Notes under the pieces: generated by a model | Seen by the model: only the letters and a program-made list of their open reading frames with translations | Database searches by the model: none | Told to the model about the DNA's origin: nothing | Source of the DNA: Methylobacterium sp. Leaf104 | GTDB taxonomy: Bacteria; Pseudomonadota; Alphaproteobacteria; Rhizobiales; Beijerinckiaceae | Assembly (NCBI RefSeq): GCF_001422885.1 | Contig: NZ_LMMZ01000037.1 | Coordinates: forward strand, 250,105-314,104 | Direction of reading: 5' to 3' | DNA: 64,000 nucleotides | Made by a program: the position numbers and the translations under genes | Shown here: in pieces, positions 63,437 to 64,000 of the stretch | Numbering within the stretch: the stretch's first letter is position 1 | How the letters are laid out: every line of letters starts with the position of its first letter

Positions 63437-63844
63437 ATGCTGTACCGCCGCTCGCTCCTCACCCTCCTCGCCCTGGCGCCGCTCGTCCTGGCGCCGCTCG
63501 CCCTGGCGGGGCCTGCCGGCGCCGGCGAGAGCCTGCCCTACACCCCCGAGGCCTTCGCGGCGGCGCAGAAGGCCGGCAAGCCGATCCTGGTCGAGGTCAG
63601 CGCGCCCTGGTGCCCGATCTGCAAGACCCAGAAGCCGATCCTCGCCCGGCTCGCCGAGCAGCCCCGGTTCAAGGACCTCGTCATCTTCGACGTCGACTTC
63701 GACACCCGCAAGGACGTGCTGCGGCGGTTCGATGCCCGCATGCAGAGCACGCTGATCGCCTTCAAGGGCGAGACCGAGACCGGCCGTTCGGTGGGCGAGA
63801 CCCAGCCCGAATGGATCGAGGGCCTCGTCGAGAAGACGCTCTAG
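63437..63844 (+). CDS. Periplasmic thioredoxin-like protein
   Basis: A 135-residue protein with a signal peptide (LLTLLALAPLVLAPLALAGP) and a thioredoxin fold whose active site is WCPIC (Cys59, Cys62). It is shorter than cytosolic thioredoxins at the C-terminus. It lies 35 bases after the CX3CW gene and is followed by a CcdA-like gene, suggesting that it is kept reduced from the cytoplasm to act on the SoxYZ-like Cys. Confidence 0.9.
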   Translation: MLYRRSLLTLLALAPLVLAPLALAGPAGAGESLPYTPEAFAAAQKAGKPILVEVSAPWCPICKTQKPILARLAEQPRFKDLVIFDVDFDTRKDVLRRFDARMQSTLIAFKGETETGRSVGETQPEWIEGLVEKTL

Positions 63845-63853
63845 GGCGGGTCG

Positions 63854-64000
63854 GTGGGCACCAGCCTGGGACTGGCCTTCCTCGCCGGCCTGCTGTCGGT
63901 GCTCTCGCCCTGCGTGCTGCCGCTGCTGCCGCTGGTCCTCGGCGCCGCGGCCTCCGAGCACCGCCTCGGCCCCCTGGCGCTGGCCTCCGGCCTCGCCCTC
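63854..64000 (+). CDS. CcdA/DsbD-like thiol-electron transporter (5' part)
   Basis: An open frame from a GTG at 63854 for 49 codons to the window edge encodes GTSLGLAFLAGLLSVLSPCV then LPLLPLVLGAAASEHRLGPL, a membrane helix with the conserved LSPCVLPLLPL motif of CcdA/DsbD. These proteins carry electrons from cytosolic thioredoxin to periplasmic partners. It begins 9 bases after the thioredoxin gene. The rest is outside the window. Confidence 0.88.
   Translation, partial: MGTSLGLAFLAGLLSVLSPCVLPLLPLVLGAAASEHRLGPLALASGLAL

Overview
The window reads as chromosome of a high-GC alphaproteobacterium of the order Hyphomicrobiales, most likely Methylobacterium or a close relative. The grounds are the trpE-trpG-trpD-trpC-moaC-moeA order, the tig-clpP-clpX-lon order, the rpmI-rplT-pheS-pheT order, and a SoxYZ-like carrier/CX3CW/thioredoxin/CcdA module of the kind that accompanies PQQ-dependent alcohol oxidation in methylotrophs. 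The species call is inference; no rRNA gene is present. I see no insertion sequence, prophage, CRISPR array or replication origin. Because of the high GC content, very long antisense open frames lie over many genes; I treat them as shadows.

Layout. 0-5 kb: the 5' part of holC, a short-chain dehydrogenase with an alpha/beta hydrolase, two small unknown proteins, and a DUF350-DUF1190-glutathionylspermidine-synthase-like module trailing pyrG. 5.5-10.2 kb: pyrG, secG and tpiA on the minus strand, with an NTF2-like exported protein and a GNAT acetyltransferase between secG and tpiA. 10.4-18.3 kb: a plus-strand run of a membrane-anchored SurA/PpiD-like chaperone, trpE, trpG, trpD, trpC, moaC and moeA. 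18.3-24.3 kb: a 44-residue protein, an exported papain-like protein, rsmB, a DUF1674 protein, a cupin, and several small stress-type or unknown proteins. 24.7-28.3 kb: a double-domain KaiC-like ATPase translationally coupled to a hybrid histidine kinase. 28.4-35.1 kb: a second copy of the dehydrogenase, an exonuclease, an L,D-transpeptidase, bluB, DUF2794, a Bax-inhibitor-1 membrane protein and a DUF1186/SEC-C protein. 35.1-39.6 kb: pheT, pheS, rplT, rpmI. 39.9-44.2 kb: two identical tRNA-Asp genes, a CAP-domain lipoprotein, a cyclic-nucleotide-binding membrane protein, a lone polysaccharide flippase and tRNA-Val. 44.4-50.7 kb: lon, clpX, clpP, tig (protein quality control), then tRNA-Leu. 51.2-57 kb: a multicopper-oxidase-like protein missing most copper ligands, nnr, glnB and glnA. 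57.3-60.9 kb: a membrane-anchored unknown protein, then a compact three-gene operon of a YqcI/YcgG heme N-hydroxylase homologue, a methyltransferase and an EgtD-like methyltransferase. 60.9-64 kb: a metallo-beta-lactamase hydrolase, then the SoxYZ-like, CX3CW, thioredoxin and CcdA genes, the last cut by the window end.

The best candidates for something undescribed are the YcgG-methyltransferase-EgtD operon, the exported papain-like protein and the copper-ligand-depleted multicopper oxidase. I also see a heat-shock-type promoter for lon nested in the clpX terminator, several candidate general-stress (EcfG) promoters before small genes, and 15-base in-frame repeats in trpE and in the metallo-beta-lactamase gene.
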